Shown: positions 10,542 to 22,164 of the stretch, piece after piece
Layout of the letters: each line of letters starts with the position of its first letter
How positions within the stretch are numbered: position 1 is the stretch's first letter
Assembly: GCA_030704615.1 (NCBI GenBank)
Contig: CM060734.1
Coordinates: 22,320,001 to 22,384,000 of the forward strand
DNA: 64,000 nt
Direction: 5' to 3'
Source: Takakia lepidozioides
Taxonomy: Eukaryota; Streptophyta; Takakiopsida; Takakiales; Takakiaceae
Made by a program: the position numbers and the translations under genes
Notes under the pieces: generated by a model
The model's database searches: none
Seen by the model: only the letters and a program-made list of their open reading frames with translations
Told to the model about the DNA's origin: nothing

Positions 10542-11180
10542 GGAAATTCGGCGCCGAATATCCATACGGCACCGATCCGACTTACCTGCTGGATGGAAAT
10601 TCGGCGCCGAATTTCCATTCATCCGGTATTTGAATTACCTGCAGGATGGAAATTCGGCGCCGAATCTCCATCCATCCGAGATTCCACTTACCTGCTGGAT
10701 GGAAATTCGGCGCCGAATTTCCATTCATCCGGGATTCGAATTACCTGCAGAATGGAAATTCGGTGCCGAATTACCTGCTTGAGGGAAATTTGGCGCACCG
10801 CCCTACCTGCGCGGATGGAAATTCGGCGCCGGATTTCCATCCGCGCGCTTCCGAATTACCTGCGTGAGGGAAATTTCCAGCGCCGCCCTACCTCCGCGGA
10901 TGGAAATTCGGCGCCGGATTTCCATCCGCGCTACCTGCGGGAGGGAAATTTCCAGCGCCGCCCTACCTCCGCGGATGGAAATTCGGCGCCGGATTTCCAT
11001 CCGCGGGCTTCCGAATTACCTGCGTGAGGGAAATTTCCACCGCCGCCCTTCCTCCGCGGATGGAAATTCGGCGCCGGATATCCATCCTGCTGCGCTCCGA
11101 ATTACCTGCAGGATGGAAATCCGTCGCCGGAATTCCATCGTGCAGCGCTCCGAATTACCTCTACGTTGGAAATTCCGGGA
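10542..11180. repeat. Palindrome array, GAAATTCGGCGCCGAATTTC type
   Basis: About 15 palindromes with the 20-bp core GAAATTCGGCGCCGAATTTC or close variants. GGAAA starts lie at 10542, 10595, 10648, 10701 and 10754, exactly 53 bp apart. After that, partial units alternate with full ones at steps of 30-52 bp. Apparent long ORFs across it are by-products of the repeats. Confidence 0.9.
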
Positions 11181-11389
11181 CTGTTTACGTCGATTTTCAT
11201 CCGACATGGAGGGCTTCATCCGACATTTAATTGCGCAGTTGGGCAATAAATGTCGACGGCCGTCGGTTATTATTCGGGCTGGCGACGCATGGCTTCCTAG
11301 ACACGTACCCTAAATCTCATGCTAAACTTGGCTTAACATGGTATTCCAGGCATGTACCCCAAAAAAGGAGATCTTTTTGGCTGGGACTT
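11181..11389. other. Upstream region of methyltransferase copy 1
   Basis: No gene or clear promoter motif is recognised between the palindrome array and the first predicted exon. Confidence 0.4.
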
Positions 11390-14300
11390 ATGCCGCCTGA
11401 AGGGCGTGGCTCTCCTGAGAGAGACCTCACATCCAGACCGCGGCAGAAGTTGAAAGCTCTGTATTACGGACGACGGCCAATCTCTCGCATGGCCAAACTG
11501 AAGCTCCAGCAGGAGATTCCAGTGTCTTGCTCACAACCTGCGCCAACTGAAGCCGAGTACTCTCAGGCAAGCCACTTCTGCTTTCGGTTTGTTCGATTTA
11601 TTTTTTGCTTTCGCTTTGTTACCTCGCTTTGTTTTTGCATCTTCATCCTGGCTTTGCTGTATGAGTGAACTTTAGATAGTTGAATGAACCTTAGATTGTT
11701 TGCAATGCGTGTGCAAATCCGGCAGCTCTGGAGAAGGCTGCTTGTGCATGTCATTCTTAGGCAATGGTTGCATTTGTTTTCATTGTTGTTGCATGGCTCT
11801 CCATACTTCCTAAACTTGTTATGTTTCATTTTTGCTACATGATTGTTGCTATGGTGGTTGCGCTGCTCGTTGCGATGCTGCTTTTTGCACCGATGTTGGT
11901 TTTCACGATTTTTGTCAATGACAGAGTGACGACGAGCCCGGCACGCTGGTGGTATCATCGACAGCTCCAACTCATCGCATGTTTGAATCGCCCAACTTGG
12001 GGCGAGAGGGCAAACTTAAACCTTTTGTTGGTGGACGGGAGGACTTGCAACGAGATTACGACAGAGTAGGCATTGGGGAGGTTGGTGCAGGCGGCATGGC
12101 AGGTGAAGGGCGTGAGGACATGAGGACAGCAGATCCGGCAATGGAGGTTGTTCATGCACATGCAGTAGGGCCCGCCCACGCAAAGAAAAAGAAGAAAGCT
12201 AAGCACATGCAATCCCCGGCGAGAGAGCAGTCACGGGCTGCGGAGGGGGGAGTGAGCAGTGCGCGCGAGGGTGTCAGTTCGCCTCAATCAAAGGTGGTCG
12301 TCCTGGAGGGCTCCCCTGCTGCTAGCCCTAGTAAGAAACAGAAAGCTCGTGAGAGAAAAGCAACTGGAAATTCGGCGCCGTTTTCCAGTTCTAGGCCCTA
12401 TTGCCGTCCAGGGACTTAGCCATTTTCGGGCTAAGTCCCTAGACTGGCTGGCCCTGAACTGGAAATTCGGCGCCCTTTTCCAGTTCCAGGCCGTATTGCC
12501 GTTCAGGGACTTAGCCATTTTCGGGCTAAGTCCCTAGACTGGGTGGCCCTGAAGTGGAAATTCGGCGCCATATTCCAGTTCCAGGCCCTATTGCCGTCCA
12601 GGGACAGCCATTTTCGGTCTAAGTCCCTACGGTGGCTGGCCAGGAACTGGAAATTCGGCGCCGTTTTCCAGTTCTAGGCCCTATTGCCGTCCAGGGACTT
12701 AGCCATTTTCGGGCTAAGTCCCTAGGGTGGCTGGCCCGGAACTGGAAATTCGGCGCCGTTTTCCAGTTCTAGGCCCTATTGCCGTCCAGGGACTTAGCCA
12801 TTTTCGGGCTAAGTCCCTAGACTGGCTGGCTCTGAACTGGAAATTCGGCGCCATTTTCCAGTTCCAGGCCGTATTGCCGTTCAGGGACTTAGCCATTTTC
12901 GGGCTAAGTCCCTAGACTGGGTGGCCCTGAAGTGGAAATTCGGCGCCATATTCCAGTTGTAGGCCCTATTGCCGTTCAGGGACTTAGCCATTTTCGGACC
13001 TCATTGTGTTTTTCATGAATGCAGGTACTGTAAGTTCTCCCTTTTGGAGAAAGGTCATCTGTCTTTCGAGCCACCATTCTTCCTGGCATGGAGGAACCCT
13101 GGGGTTGACTCCATGTACACTGACGATATTGTGAAGGAGTGGCATTTGGAACATTTGCGTGATTGCCCTTGATATGTGGACCTTCCGCCCGGCTCGCTCG
13201 ACCCATCCGAGTTTCAATTGAAGCTGGATGCTGAATTCCGACGAAACCGGGCTCCGCTGCCTCCGTTGGGTGCAAAAGAGGCAAAAGCGCTTGCGAACTC
13301 CAGGAAAGCGGCAGCGCTTGCTCAGGCAGGAATTCAGGAGAAATTGCATGAGAAGAGTAAAGGTCAAAGGAAAAGGACAAAGAAACAGGTGACTGCAGTA
13401 ACACCCAAAAAGAAGAAAACCATCGGGGCATCGGAGGAGGCGCAGGAGGGGACCCAAGAGAGTGACTCCGACGCCGATTTTGTTCAAGGTCCTGCGACTA
13501 CTGTTGCTCCTACCCAGTCACCGGTCGTCCGGGTTCCCAAGTCAGTTCGGAGTGGGACTGGCTCTGCCAAGAAGTTGGCATTTGAGGGCGAGCCTACACG
13601 GCGGTATTCGGCGGTGACGTTTACGCACAGGCCAAAGCTAGAACCTCCAACCATCATCCAATGCGTCAATGAGAGCTTCCTTGACGCTCTCGCTGCCAGG
13701 GCGAAGAAGGTGGCACACAACAAGTCTCTGGCGGAGCAGAAGGGGAAAGCCAAGAAGAGGGCTGCCGGTACAGAGCCTAAAGACACCCCTGGTTTTGAAG
13801 CCATGATGGAATTCTTCACGGCTGTGAGCACGAATTGCAAGAGCACTCGGGGGGGGGGGGGGGGGGGTTGAGGTGGAGAGAGCTTGCGACATGATTCTCC
13901 TCGACATTCCAGATGGGGAGCTGCTGGAGGGCCTGGATGGTGTGCCCACCTGGAACAGGTTTACTGAGGACTACTGGAAAGCCGGGTTTGGGCTGGCTGG
14001 GATGCTTTTGGATGACGGTGGATGTGTGGTTGTCCTTGCCACGAGAGGGAAGACCACAGAGAATGCGGTGGCAAGGTGGACACCGAAAAGTGTCACCCCG
14101 GTCCTCCTCAGAAAATGGTTCTGCATCAGTACGCAGGGGTTGCGAACAGAGGGCCAAAGTGTAAGTTATCAATCTATTGCATTCACTTCATATTGTGGTG
14201 TATGTTAAGTAGACCCTGGAATTGATCCCTTCTTTGTTGGATGTGCAGACATTGGTGTTTGAGGCATATTGCTTTGTGAAGAGAGGGTCTACGTTCAAAT

Positions 14301-15376
14301 TCCGCAACGACGGTCGTCTTGTCGATGCCGCTGTGGACCCTGTAACCTACGATGTCCTCTACAACTATGTGCCCCACTCTAGTATGCCGAAGGACACAAA
14401 GACAGGCAAACCGTGGCGGTACAGCCGGACCCGGAGCCCTGCTTTCATCCAAACCCTCATGGAGACGTGCTCGGATGTCCAAGGGCGGATTCTGGACCTC
14501 ACATGCGGCACGGGTAAGCCTTCACGTGCTCAGTTTGTCCCCTGGCCCCATTGCAATTGCATGCCGCAAGCTATTAACCGCCCGCTTTGTTCCTTAGGTG
14601 CTTCAATGTGGGCAGGGACGTTGTCCGACAGGCATGTGTTCGCCTTCGAGCCAGATACTGCCCTCCACAACTCGGAACTTGCAGCGGCTGAACGTCTGCC
14701 GAAAGAGGAAGAGGCATCCTCGGAGGATGAGGAAAAATCCGAGAAGGAGCAGGGGGAGGAAGTTGGGATCGAGGCCGAGGAGCCCCCGGTTTACGAGTGA
14801 GTGGTGGCATTGTAAGTTGCCTCCAGATTTTGTGAGGCACCTCCCTCCGCTCTCTTATTTCATTGAAAACCCTTTCTGGTTGTGCTGGTATTGACATTCT
14901 TCAAGTGGATTTGTTCTTACTGTAGGATGCCAAGTACTGCCGGAGGGACGTCTACACCGGAGTTCATGGGCAGGAGGAACGTGCCTTTTTTTGCCAGGGG
15001 GGATTTCATGCCTAGTCCAGAAAGGGAGTACATCCTTCCTACTTATGCTGCCCGGCTTGCTTCGGTGTCCATTAGGAGGTGTTCCGAACGTAGTCGTGTA
15101 CAGCAGATTTTAGACGAGGCAAGCCTCAAGAAAATGAAGATGAGGGAGGAGGCAGCAGCTATTAGAGCCCGTCGGGCTCGTAGATTTGTGTTGGATTCTG
15201 CTGAGGAAAGTGGGGGAGAAGACGCAGAAGATTCCCAGGAGGTGAGGTGGACAGTCCCCCAAGGAGAGGACGGGATTTTTGAGAGGCATAGTGGAACTGA
15301 TGCATCACAGAGCTCGGAGGATGAGGGGGATGAGGAAGAAGGTGGGGCAAGTTCCTCGGAGGGTGTAGGAGAGTAG
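11390..15376 (+). pseudogene. ParB-methyltransferase family gene, copy 1, lacking the ParB-like region
   Basis: The exons correspond to those of the intact gene at 58731-63942. The first (from 11390) encodes the same basic segment (RPRQKLKALYYGRRP). A disordered exon piece covers about 11950-12370. The methyltransferase exons are about 13025-14160, 14249-14513, 14598-14796 and 14926-15376. The exons that should carry the ParB-like domain and the next parts (exons 2b-6 of copy 3) are absent, and a 95-bp repeat array stands in their place. Motif IV-like MILLDIPDG (about 13894) and motif I-like LDLTCGTGASMWAG (split by an intron at 14513) are kept. A TGA replaces Trp near 13171 and a 19-bp G run near 13849-13867 disrupts the reading. 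It is probably non-functional. Confidence 0.75.
12360..13000. repeat. 95-bp tandem repeat combining two hairpins
   Basis: Seven units of about 95 bp (GGCGCC centres from about 12376 to 12945). Each has a GGCGCC-centred palindrome (CTGGAAATTCGGCGCC then TTTTCCAG) and a hairpin GGGACTTAGCC-loop-GGCTAAGTCCC. The array lies where copy 1 lost its ParB-like exons. Confidence 0.9.
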
Positions 15377-15439
15377 TGCCCATTCCGGCTATGACAGTTA
15401 GAACACACTTGTATAGACGTGGCTTGCCACAAAATTTGC

Positions 15440-15445
15440 AATAAA
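15440..15445 (+). promoter_or_regulatory. Probable polyadenylation signal of copy 1
   Basis: AATAAA lies 64 bp after the stop codon and is also found at 38204-38209 after copy 2. Confidence 0.4.
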
Positions 15446-15560
15446 ATGTTGCATTTCAAGTCCACTGGTGCCACATTCCAACTTCACATGACCCTATTTC
15501 CGTGCCTCCTAACCCTATTTCCGTGGACTCACAATGGTCTGCTCATGCTTTTTTTTTTTC

Positions 15561-15597
15561 CGCTCATGCTCATGCCGCTCATGAAATAGCAGCCCCC
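15561..15597 (-). repeat. Right terminal inverted repeat of the copy 1 element
   Basis: GCTCATGAAATAGC plus AGCCCCC ends the element directly before the second ATATCATTG. The same terminus occurs at 38336-38372. Confidence 0.88.
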
Positions 15598-15606
15598 ATA
15601 TCATTG
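15598..15606. repeat. Target-site duplication, right copy (ATATCATTG)
   Basis: An exact copy of 9510-9518; see that entry. Confidence 0.93.
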
Positions 15607-15887
15607 TTATATCCACCAGGCCTACCATAGTGGTCCTGGTCATTGTTTCTTCTTGGCTGGGGTTGCACTTCATGCACCCTCATCTGTCTTGGTTCCCTTG
15701 TAGCTGTCTTTCTGTTGTAATAACAATTCTCAGTAGAATGGTTGTCCATTTTACAGATAGTACAGTGTTTCTCCTTCATGTGGCATTCAACTGTGGTATG
15801 GCCTTCATTTTGGCATTTTGAACACCAGACACCCTTCCTCCAATGTGTTGCAGCCTCTGTAGCATACTTCTTCAAGATTTCTTCCAA
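15598..15887 (-). pseudogene. Gypsy A gag nucleocapsid, two CCHC zinc knuckles
   Basis: The minus strand encodes CSKCQNEGHTTVEC and CTICKMDNHSTENC, two C-x2-C-x4-H-x4-C knuckles typical of gag nucleocapsid. The frame ends at the transposon junction and resumes at 9509. With the third knuckle at about 9345, the ancestral protein had three. Confidence 0.85.
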
Positions 15888-15995
15888 CTTCTTTCATAAT
15901 TATCCCTCTTCAATTTTTCCTTCTTCTTGTTCTTCTTCTTGAGCTCTTGCTCTTCTTCCTCATCTGACTCATCCTCGGAGTCATCAACATCCTTT

Positions 15996-16418
15996 TTATC
16001 CTTCCTGAGCAATTTCCCTTGCTCTTTTGTTGGCTATTTCAAATGCCTCTTCCACTGTATTATGGGGTAACATATCCACTTTCTTTTGTAACTCAGGTCT
16101 CAGTCCACTCACAAACCAAGTCTTTTGTAAACCTGCTGGTGGCACATTAGCCAGCTTCTTGACCATTAACTCCATCTTCTCCAGATATTCCTCAACAGTT
16201 TCATGCTTCTTTTGTCTCAACTGTTGTAGACTACCGTACATTTCATCCTCAGTTTTGCTTGTCCTGAACCTGTTCCGGAATGCTGTACTAAGGCCATTCC
16301 AGGTTAGAAAATGATTATCAGGAAATCGAGCATACCACTCACCTGCTTTCTTGATAAGTGAACAAGGAAACAATCTTAGTTTGGCATCATCACCATTCTC
16401 ATTGTTCACTATACACAT
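15996..16418 (-). pseudogene. Gypsy A gag capsid domain
   Basis: The minus strand encodes a Retrotrans_gag-type segment (AGEWYARFPDNHFLTWNGL, then LRQKKHETVEEYLEKM, then WFVSGLRPELQKKV). It is bounded by stops and joins the nucleocapsid segment through an acidic linker at about 15890-15990. Confidence 0.8.
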
Positions 16419-16629
16419 GTGCTCAAATAAACTGATGTGTACATCAGGATCCCCTTTTCATGCGTATATCAGAAAAGGTGGCTTTCCTGAGTTGGAGCTA
16501 CTGCTGCCATCTGTGGCCCCACTCCCTGCCCTGTGGCTGGTGTTGGACCTCATGTAGGTGCTTGTCCTTGAGGACCGGTTGTGGTAGTGGTTGAACTCCT
16601 ACCAAGTGTTGGCCCCTGAGCACTTCCTG

Positions 16630-18126
16630 CTATAGGCCCCCTGTATTTGCAGTACCCCCAGTTCCAGTTGCACTACTTCCTACACTCCCTGTCCCCCTAG
16701 AGCCAGATCCAAGCTGCCCGCTTGATCCCCCTGAGCCGACACCTTTGTTGGCCTGTGATCCAAGTGTGTCACTTGATCCTGGTCCAACAGGTTGGGATGT
16801 CCTAGTAGTAGTCTCAACCTCAACTGTTGGGTCTACGTCTTCATACTCTTCGTCTTCCAAGTTTTTCTCTCTGTTTTCATCTTCCAAGTTCTTATCTTGG
16901 ATTTATTCTTCCTCACTCATATAGCTCAATTGAAGTGGTGTTGGAGAGTCTGAACTCTCCATTGGTTCTGCCTCATCTTCCTCTCCTTCCTTGGCTGGTG
17001 TTTCAGAAACTGTAGTTCCTACTCTTGGTGTACCGTGCCAACTCTGAGCAAAGTTTTTTGTCAAATCTTTAACCCAGAGATGTACCTCCGATCTTTCCCT
17101 TCGTGGTTGATCTTCTTCCTGTACCAAATCCCTCAATCTTTCTTGTAAAGAAAGGTGTCCACCTTTCAGCTAGAAGGCAGTAGCCCTTTGTGGTGAAGTG
17201 ACACCATAAGTTACGCTCCTTTGGGGAGGCGTCAATTTTTTTTTCTTTTTTTCTTTTTTTCTTGTAAAGAATAAGAAGGAGTGGCATCTAAATTAGGATC
17301 TTCCGGTATGGGTGATGTACTCTCTGGCCTTGGTGGTGTGAGAGGTCCAGATGATTCCCCTATGTTTATGCCTCTCTCCCAGAGGTAGGGATAATTAGCT
17401 TTCAAATAACTTTCTTTTTTTGCTGAATATCTCTGAAGTCTGGCTTCCCTTTCATCACTCATGACCCATATCTTTCACGTCTTTGATGAGGCAATAACCA
17501 AAACTCTCTCCTGTAGTATCTCTCGTATATGACTGGATTTCTTTCAAGCTTTAATGTATACCCTTGGCTAGACTGGAAGGCTCCGTTACCATATAACCAT
17601 ATGGCAAGCTGGTCTGAAAAGCTGTTTTTGGTGTAAGCTTGATCCAAAGGATATCCTTTGGTATCCAATTCTTTACCAGTTCAAACTCTTCATGCATGTG
17701 AGTGTAAACATTCACTTTTCGTTCCTCCCAGCTTTCAAACTCCGCTCGTTTAATGGATAGCAACGCTATCATATAAACCAGTGTTGGTAACCATCTCGCT
17801 CTCCCTTTACAGGCCACTTAATAAATCTTTATCACTCCTTTTTCCAGACCCCACTCTAGATCAGCATCATGCACTCTCTTGAGAATATTTTCCTTGCAAC
17901 CGTCTGGCAATTCCAAGAACTTCTGAAAGAATTGTTTGGACAATCTTTCTTTCTCAGTTTCACAAGGAATTTGATTCACATCAAATTCTTTGATTCTCCA
18001 TCCTCCATGATCCCACCAGATGCCTGTCACATCTGGTTGTTCTTGACTCTGTTCCCCAGTATGGTTGCCAAATGTTGAGCGGATTTTACTCACCCATCCC
18101 TTAGCTATCCGAGGTGGAAACTCCAA
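16630..18126 (-). pseudogene. Gypsy A gag N-terminal region, broken
   Basis: From the start near 18126 (MEFPPRIAKGWVSK) downward, several frames carry pieces of one protein: an N-terminal segment, a segment with LVYMIALLSIKRAEFESWEERK, an acidic linker and a Gly/Ser/Thr-rich stretch (16630-16887). The same start lies beside LTR B at about 44690, which identifies it as the leader-gag junction of this family. Stops separate the pieces. Confidence 0.6.
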
Positions 18127-18179
18127 GATAGAAGAGTTGGAAATCTATGAGTACTCAGCCCGCTCAGAACAATTAGTCA

Positions 18180-19047
18180 TGACCTACAACTAGTGTATCA
18201 TGGGGGTGCTTTCCTATATCTATTCATTCTTGCTTCCATGTTTAGTAAGTTACCTTATTGCCTATGATTAAGTATCAGATTGCTTCTGCAATCTACCATG
18301 TTCCATCTACTTAAGCATTCATTCCACAGCTTCACTCAGGTCTCTCTACACAGTGTGAGTATGAAATATGAATCGTATTAATATCTATCATGTGTCAGGC
18401 CGAAGCCATGGTGTCTCTATTCTGCCCTATAGTACATCTCTACAGCTTGCATGTATCAAGCATCAACAGATCGTCTCTCCTCCTCCGTGTGTTCGCCATC
18501 CCTGTGCTCCAAGATCGTGCTCCCAGAAGTGATCCCCTCCATGTAGCTACTCTGCATAATGTATCTACAAGCTGTTCTAACCGCTTAACTAACTAACTAA
18601 CTGCCAGCCAAGACAGTACGTAAGTACTTTCGTTCCCTCTGTTGGTGACGTTCCCACACACTCGTTCCCTCCTGTGATAACCGCTCCCTGTGTCAAACTG
18701 TGACCTGTGTGACGCTGTGACGGGCTGTGTCAAGCTGTGTCGGGCTGTGAACTGTGTCAGGTTGTGACTGGCTGTGTCGAACTATGACTGTGTCAGACTG
18801 TGACTGACTGTGCTGTGACAGATTGTGTTGACTGTGTGCTGTGTCGGGTTGTGTCGACTGTGACTGTGTCGGGCAGTGACGAACTATGACATGCTGTGAT
18901 AGGTTGTGTAAGCCTGTGACTGCTGATTGTGTGAGCCTGTGTCTGCCACCCCTAAGGCCTGTGCTGGTCTGAGTCTGCCACACCGCAAAATTAAGGGTAC
19001 CCCTCAGAACCCATAAAACTGTCTAAGTCCCACACAGCCCTGTAACA
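18180..19047 (-). mobile_element. 5' LTR of gypsy element A (family L2)
   Basis: An 868-bp LTR read on the minus strand, beginning TGTTACAGGG and ending in TAGGTCA. It is homologous to 44748-45578. It contains a stretch rich in CTGTGTCGGG/GACTGTG repeats (about 18690-18985) that is also in the second copy. Confidence 0.75.
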
Positions 19048-20270
19048 ACCCTTCCATGTTTTCTGTTCTTAAATATCAGATTATGTACTCATATCCTGCA
19101 TCAACTCAACCAATCAAACCACCAAGGGAAGTGCCTCCACATGTGATTACTCTGCCTACTTTGTTTTCCATTTAACCTATCAGTTTCCGGGATATACATC
19201 TGGTGCAATGGGCCTTGCCCTCTTCTATCTCTCCCCTTCCCACATACATGTCTCACTTACTCCCTGTCAAAATTCAAATGCACTTGTCTCTTCTTCTCTC
19301 TCTCTCTCTATTACTCATGTTGAACAAATACATGCCCCAAAGGCGTATCAAATCACCTTACTGCTGTTGCCCCAACCTGCGGCCAACTCCCCCAACTGAC
19401 TTGATCTCTTTCCTCAAACATACCGGATATCCTTCCCTTGCTTACCTGCCCACTACTATGCTCTTTGCTCCCATCCCTACTGAATTGTGGTGCTGTCGTT
19501 TACAGAGTTATCACAAAACGACTTTCTCCCCTAAGCAGCGCAACATTGTGGGAGGCACCATTTCCAGCATATGGCTCCCAACCATTCTAGTTCATTCAAC
19601 CCTCTCTCCTTCCACATGTCTCTCCACAACCAGGATGTTTCAGCCAGTGTCCAAAAATCGCTTCAGTACAGGTGCACCAACATCAGAAAGGCTGGTGCAG
19701 TAATGGAAAGGCATGAACCTACAGATTATGAGAACACCTCTGGAGCTCTCATAGCTGGAATTCACATCGAGACTTGCCTCCATAATGCCTTAAAGACAGA
19801 CCCCTGCCGAGGGCCTAAGTTTTGCGAAGCTGCTTTGCAACTTAGGCACTCCCACGACACTCCCGGTATGCCCCTTTCAATCTATCACGGACAAAATTAA
19901 TTTGGGACAAACAATTACAAGTATGATCTTCCCTCTCACTTTTGATTTATTTCCTGCAACCTCCACCCCTCTCCGGCTCATAGAATGCATAGGGACTGGT
20001 GTGAGCACTCTTCTGCCATACAAAACTATATGCGCAGCCATGCTTCCGCAGCCACCTCCCATCAATCTCGACGGTCACCCTACCCTGTTCTCTTACCAAA
20101 ATTCATCTCTAGGCTGGTCCTACCCCTCTCTCTACTGCAGGTATTCGCGCAGCTTCACCTCCGCCTCACGTTCTCCTCTGTCACTGTCGTACTACTTTTC
20201 TACTGCTGAACTGAATATGCCTCTCACAATGTTACTGGGTCAAAGCATGTTCAGGTGTCTCATTTGAGGA
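19048..20270 (+). other. C-rich region with Pro/Leu/Ser/Thr-rich open frames
   Basis: Open frames on the plus strand (for example 19203-19703) give Pro, Leu, Ser and Thr-rich translations with no recognised domain. Composition resembles 34415-36540, 38380-40150 (minus strand) and 49950-52190, so these may be parts of one unrecognised repeat family. Coding is not shown. Confidence 0.3.
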
Positions 20271-22164
20271 ACTATTTCAAGGACAACAGCCCTATGTTTG
20301 ACTATCATTAGGGTCATGGGATTATTTTGCGCTTATTTTGCTAGTTTTTCGAAATAGGTATCCATCTCATAATAATGTGGGGTCATGGACATATCGCGTA
20401 CTCCCACGTCTACAAATGTCTCCATTGTGCAGCCCAAATTTTGGCGCATTGCATGAGGTAGCGACAATTTTTTCGCGATCCACTGCTACACGACAAAGAC
20501 AGTGTGCAATTTTGAAACTGTACTACGCGCATCTTTGCAATAATGTCTTTCTCTCTACTGTGACGACTCTTGTATGGAGTGTGAAACCCGCTCAAGTCTC
20601 GAGCGCATTCTCACGCTCCTTTCTTTGCGACGAAATACTTGAACGTTGTTGTTATTTCGCTTACAGTTGTTGCATTGGAAAGCATCTGCACACCCCGGTG
20701 CATTTTTGGCTCCAGCACTCTCAGCTGTCCATGGTCGAGCAGATGTGTGGTGTCTCGATCGCATTCTCACCCGGACCTGGTGTTTACCCCATGCGAAAGG
20801 AGGAATTCAATGTGGTTGACGTTTAGGGTTCCATAGAGTCCCTGCATTATAACTTCTACTTTGGAAATCTTCAGTGCTAATTTTGAGGCTTCACTGTCAG
20901 CTCCTGGGAGACATACCAAGATACAGCCGCAGTCCATAGGTGGTGTTTGAAACATCTCCGCATTGGTCGTACTGAGCGAGCGAAAAGTGAAGTATTCTAA
21001 CCTACCTATCCCTACACGAGAGTGGTGGAGACATTCTCAGTTGTCATGACTGTTTAATGTCCAACCTAGAATGTCAGGAGGTGCGCACTCCATTATTGAA
21101 TGGACATTTGCATACTTCTATTCGTAACATAGTGGGTGTGTTTCTCCACCGCAATGTGGATAATCGCAACCACATGCAATACATGTCATTTTGTCTGAGC
21201 CCTGAATCTGTTATTTGTCTCCACCTGCAATCTGCAATCTATCAGAGGGAGGTATGTGAATTGACCCAATTCCCTTCTTCGTGTAACTAAAATGTGTTGC
21301 CTACATGCAGGAATCTGCGAGCGATCTTGCATGAAGTGAACACAGTGGAACCTAAGACGGAGAAAATTACGGTTCGGTGGGCAGATTTGCTAAGTCAAAC
21401 ACTTATTGTGGATTTTCCTTGCGACAAAGCCATCTGTGTTGCACCATCTCTATGCGTAACCTATTCCCTACCCGAGACTGTCAGGGTCTACAGTTGTCCT
21501 AAGCTTTTAGTAATTTGAGTGTCAGCACCCCTCGTTCAAGCCCCTACTTTGTGCCATCCATGTCCCATTTACTCATTTTGAATGGGAACCCCTTCCGTGG
21601 TATTGCATTGATAGGCCTCTTGTGGGAGACCTCATTGTGTTTAAAGTTCCACACAACACTCATCCTTGGGGAGTTAAGGTAGTTGAGATGACCCCAGAGA
21701 TGATGGATGGGACGTTCATGGATTATACTTTGTGCTTGCAACGGACGTCATCTCAACTGACCACCTATATTTGCATTGGTGGATGGTGGATTCTTAGTGA
21801 GGAATCACATGTCGACATTGCCGAGGTGACTTAGTGCTTTGAATCGTTTGCATTGTGTTTAGGGTTATCCAGAATTGATAGGTTTATTGACGTAGCACCC
21901 TATCATTTTACTCCCACATTGAGTGCCATGATTACAAAAGATTTTCTAATACATATAGTCAATTTTTGTTTGTTGTGCAGGCCCTCAGTTCCTCTGATGT
22001 CATCATATGAGCCTGTCTACTATATTAGTGAATCTCTTGTTTTGTGTAGTATGTGTGTGGTTGCATGTTGAGGGTATACATTCCCATGAATTTGTAGGTT
22101 TCCATTTGTTAGAGCCCTATCTGCAGGTTTTTACTTAGGGTGATTTTTGTTGCCGCACAACAGA
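20271..22164 (+). other. Unassigned region with a possible coding fragment
   Basis: Mostly AT-rich and without a recognised gene. One stretch near 21590-21834 has an open plus-strand frame (GDLIVFKVPHNTHPWGVKV, then YICIGGWWILSEESHV) that could be an exon, but nothing identifies it. Confidence 0.3.

Larger units (their letters stand above)
9519..15597 (+). mobile_element. DNA transposon carrying a ParB-methyltransferase family gene (copy 1 element)
   Basis: A 6,079-bp element with imperfect terminal inverted repeats that share GCTATTTCATGAGC and repeated CATGAGC/GCTCATG motifs beyond it. It is flanked by the 9-bp duplication ATATCATTG and inserted in gypsy A gag. Contents from left: subterminal repeats, short palindromes (9745-10060), a SWIM-type zinc-finger fragment on the minus strand, a palindrome array (10542-11180), and the methyltransferase gene on the plus strand with another array inside. 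It lacks a full transposase, so it would be non-autonomous. TIRs and a 9-bp duplication point to the Mutator superfamily. Confidence 0.88.
4640..19047 (-). mobile_element. Degenerate Ty3/gypsy retrotransposon A, with nested insertions
   Basis: On the minus strand this reads 5' LTR (18180-19047), gag (18126 to 9287), protease, reverse transcriptase, RNase H and integrase (to about 4640). The order protease-RT-RNase H-integrase marks it as Ty3/gypsy. No 3' LTR matching 18180-19047 is visible, and the element runs into the hairpin array. It is interrupted by a methyltransferase-bearing DNA transposon (9519-15597) and a solo LTR (6855-7717), and contains an internal integrase deletion. Many stops and frameshifts make it inactive. 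Confidence 0.85.

Noticed and set aside
10533-11313. Open frames with repeated MEIRRRISI peptides
   Set aside because: Translation of the palindrome array; not genes.
12288-12896. Minus-strand frames in the 95-bp repeat
   Set aside because: Repeat by-products with identical repeating peptides.
18693-18983. Minus-strand frame rich in Ser, Gln, His and Thr within LTR A
   Set aside because: It reads the CTGTGTC-rich repeat of the LTR, also present in LTR B; not a gene.
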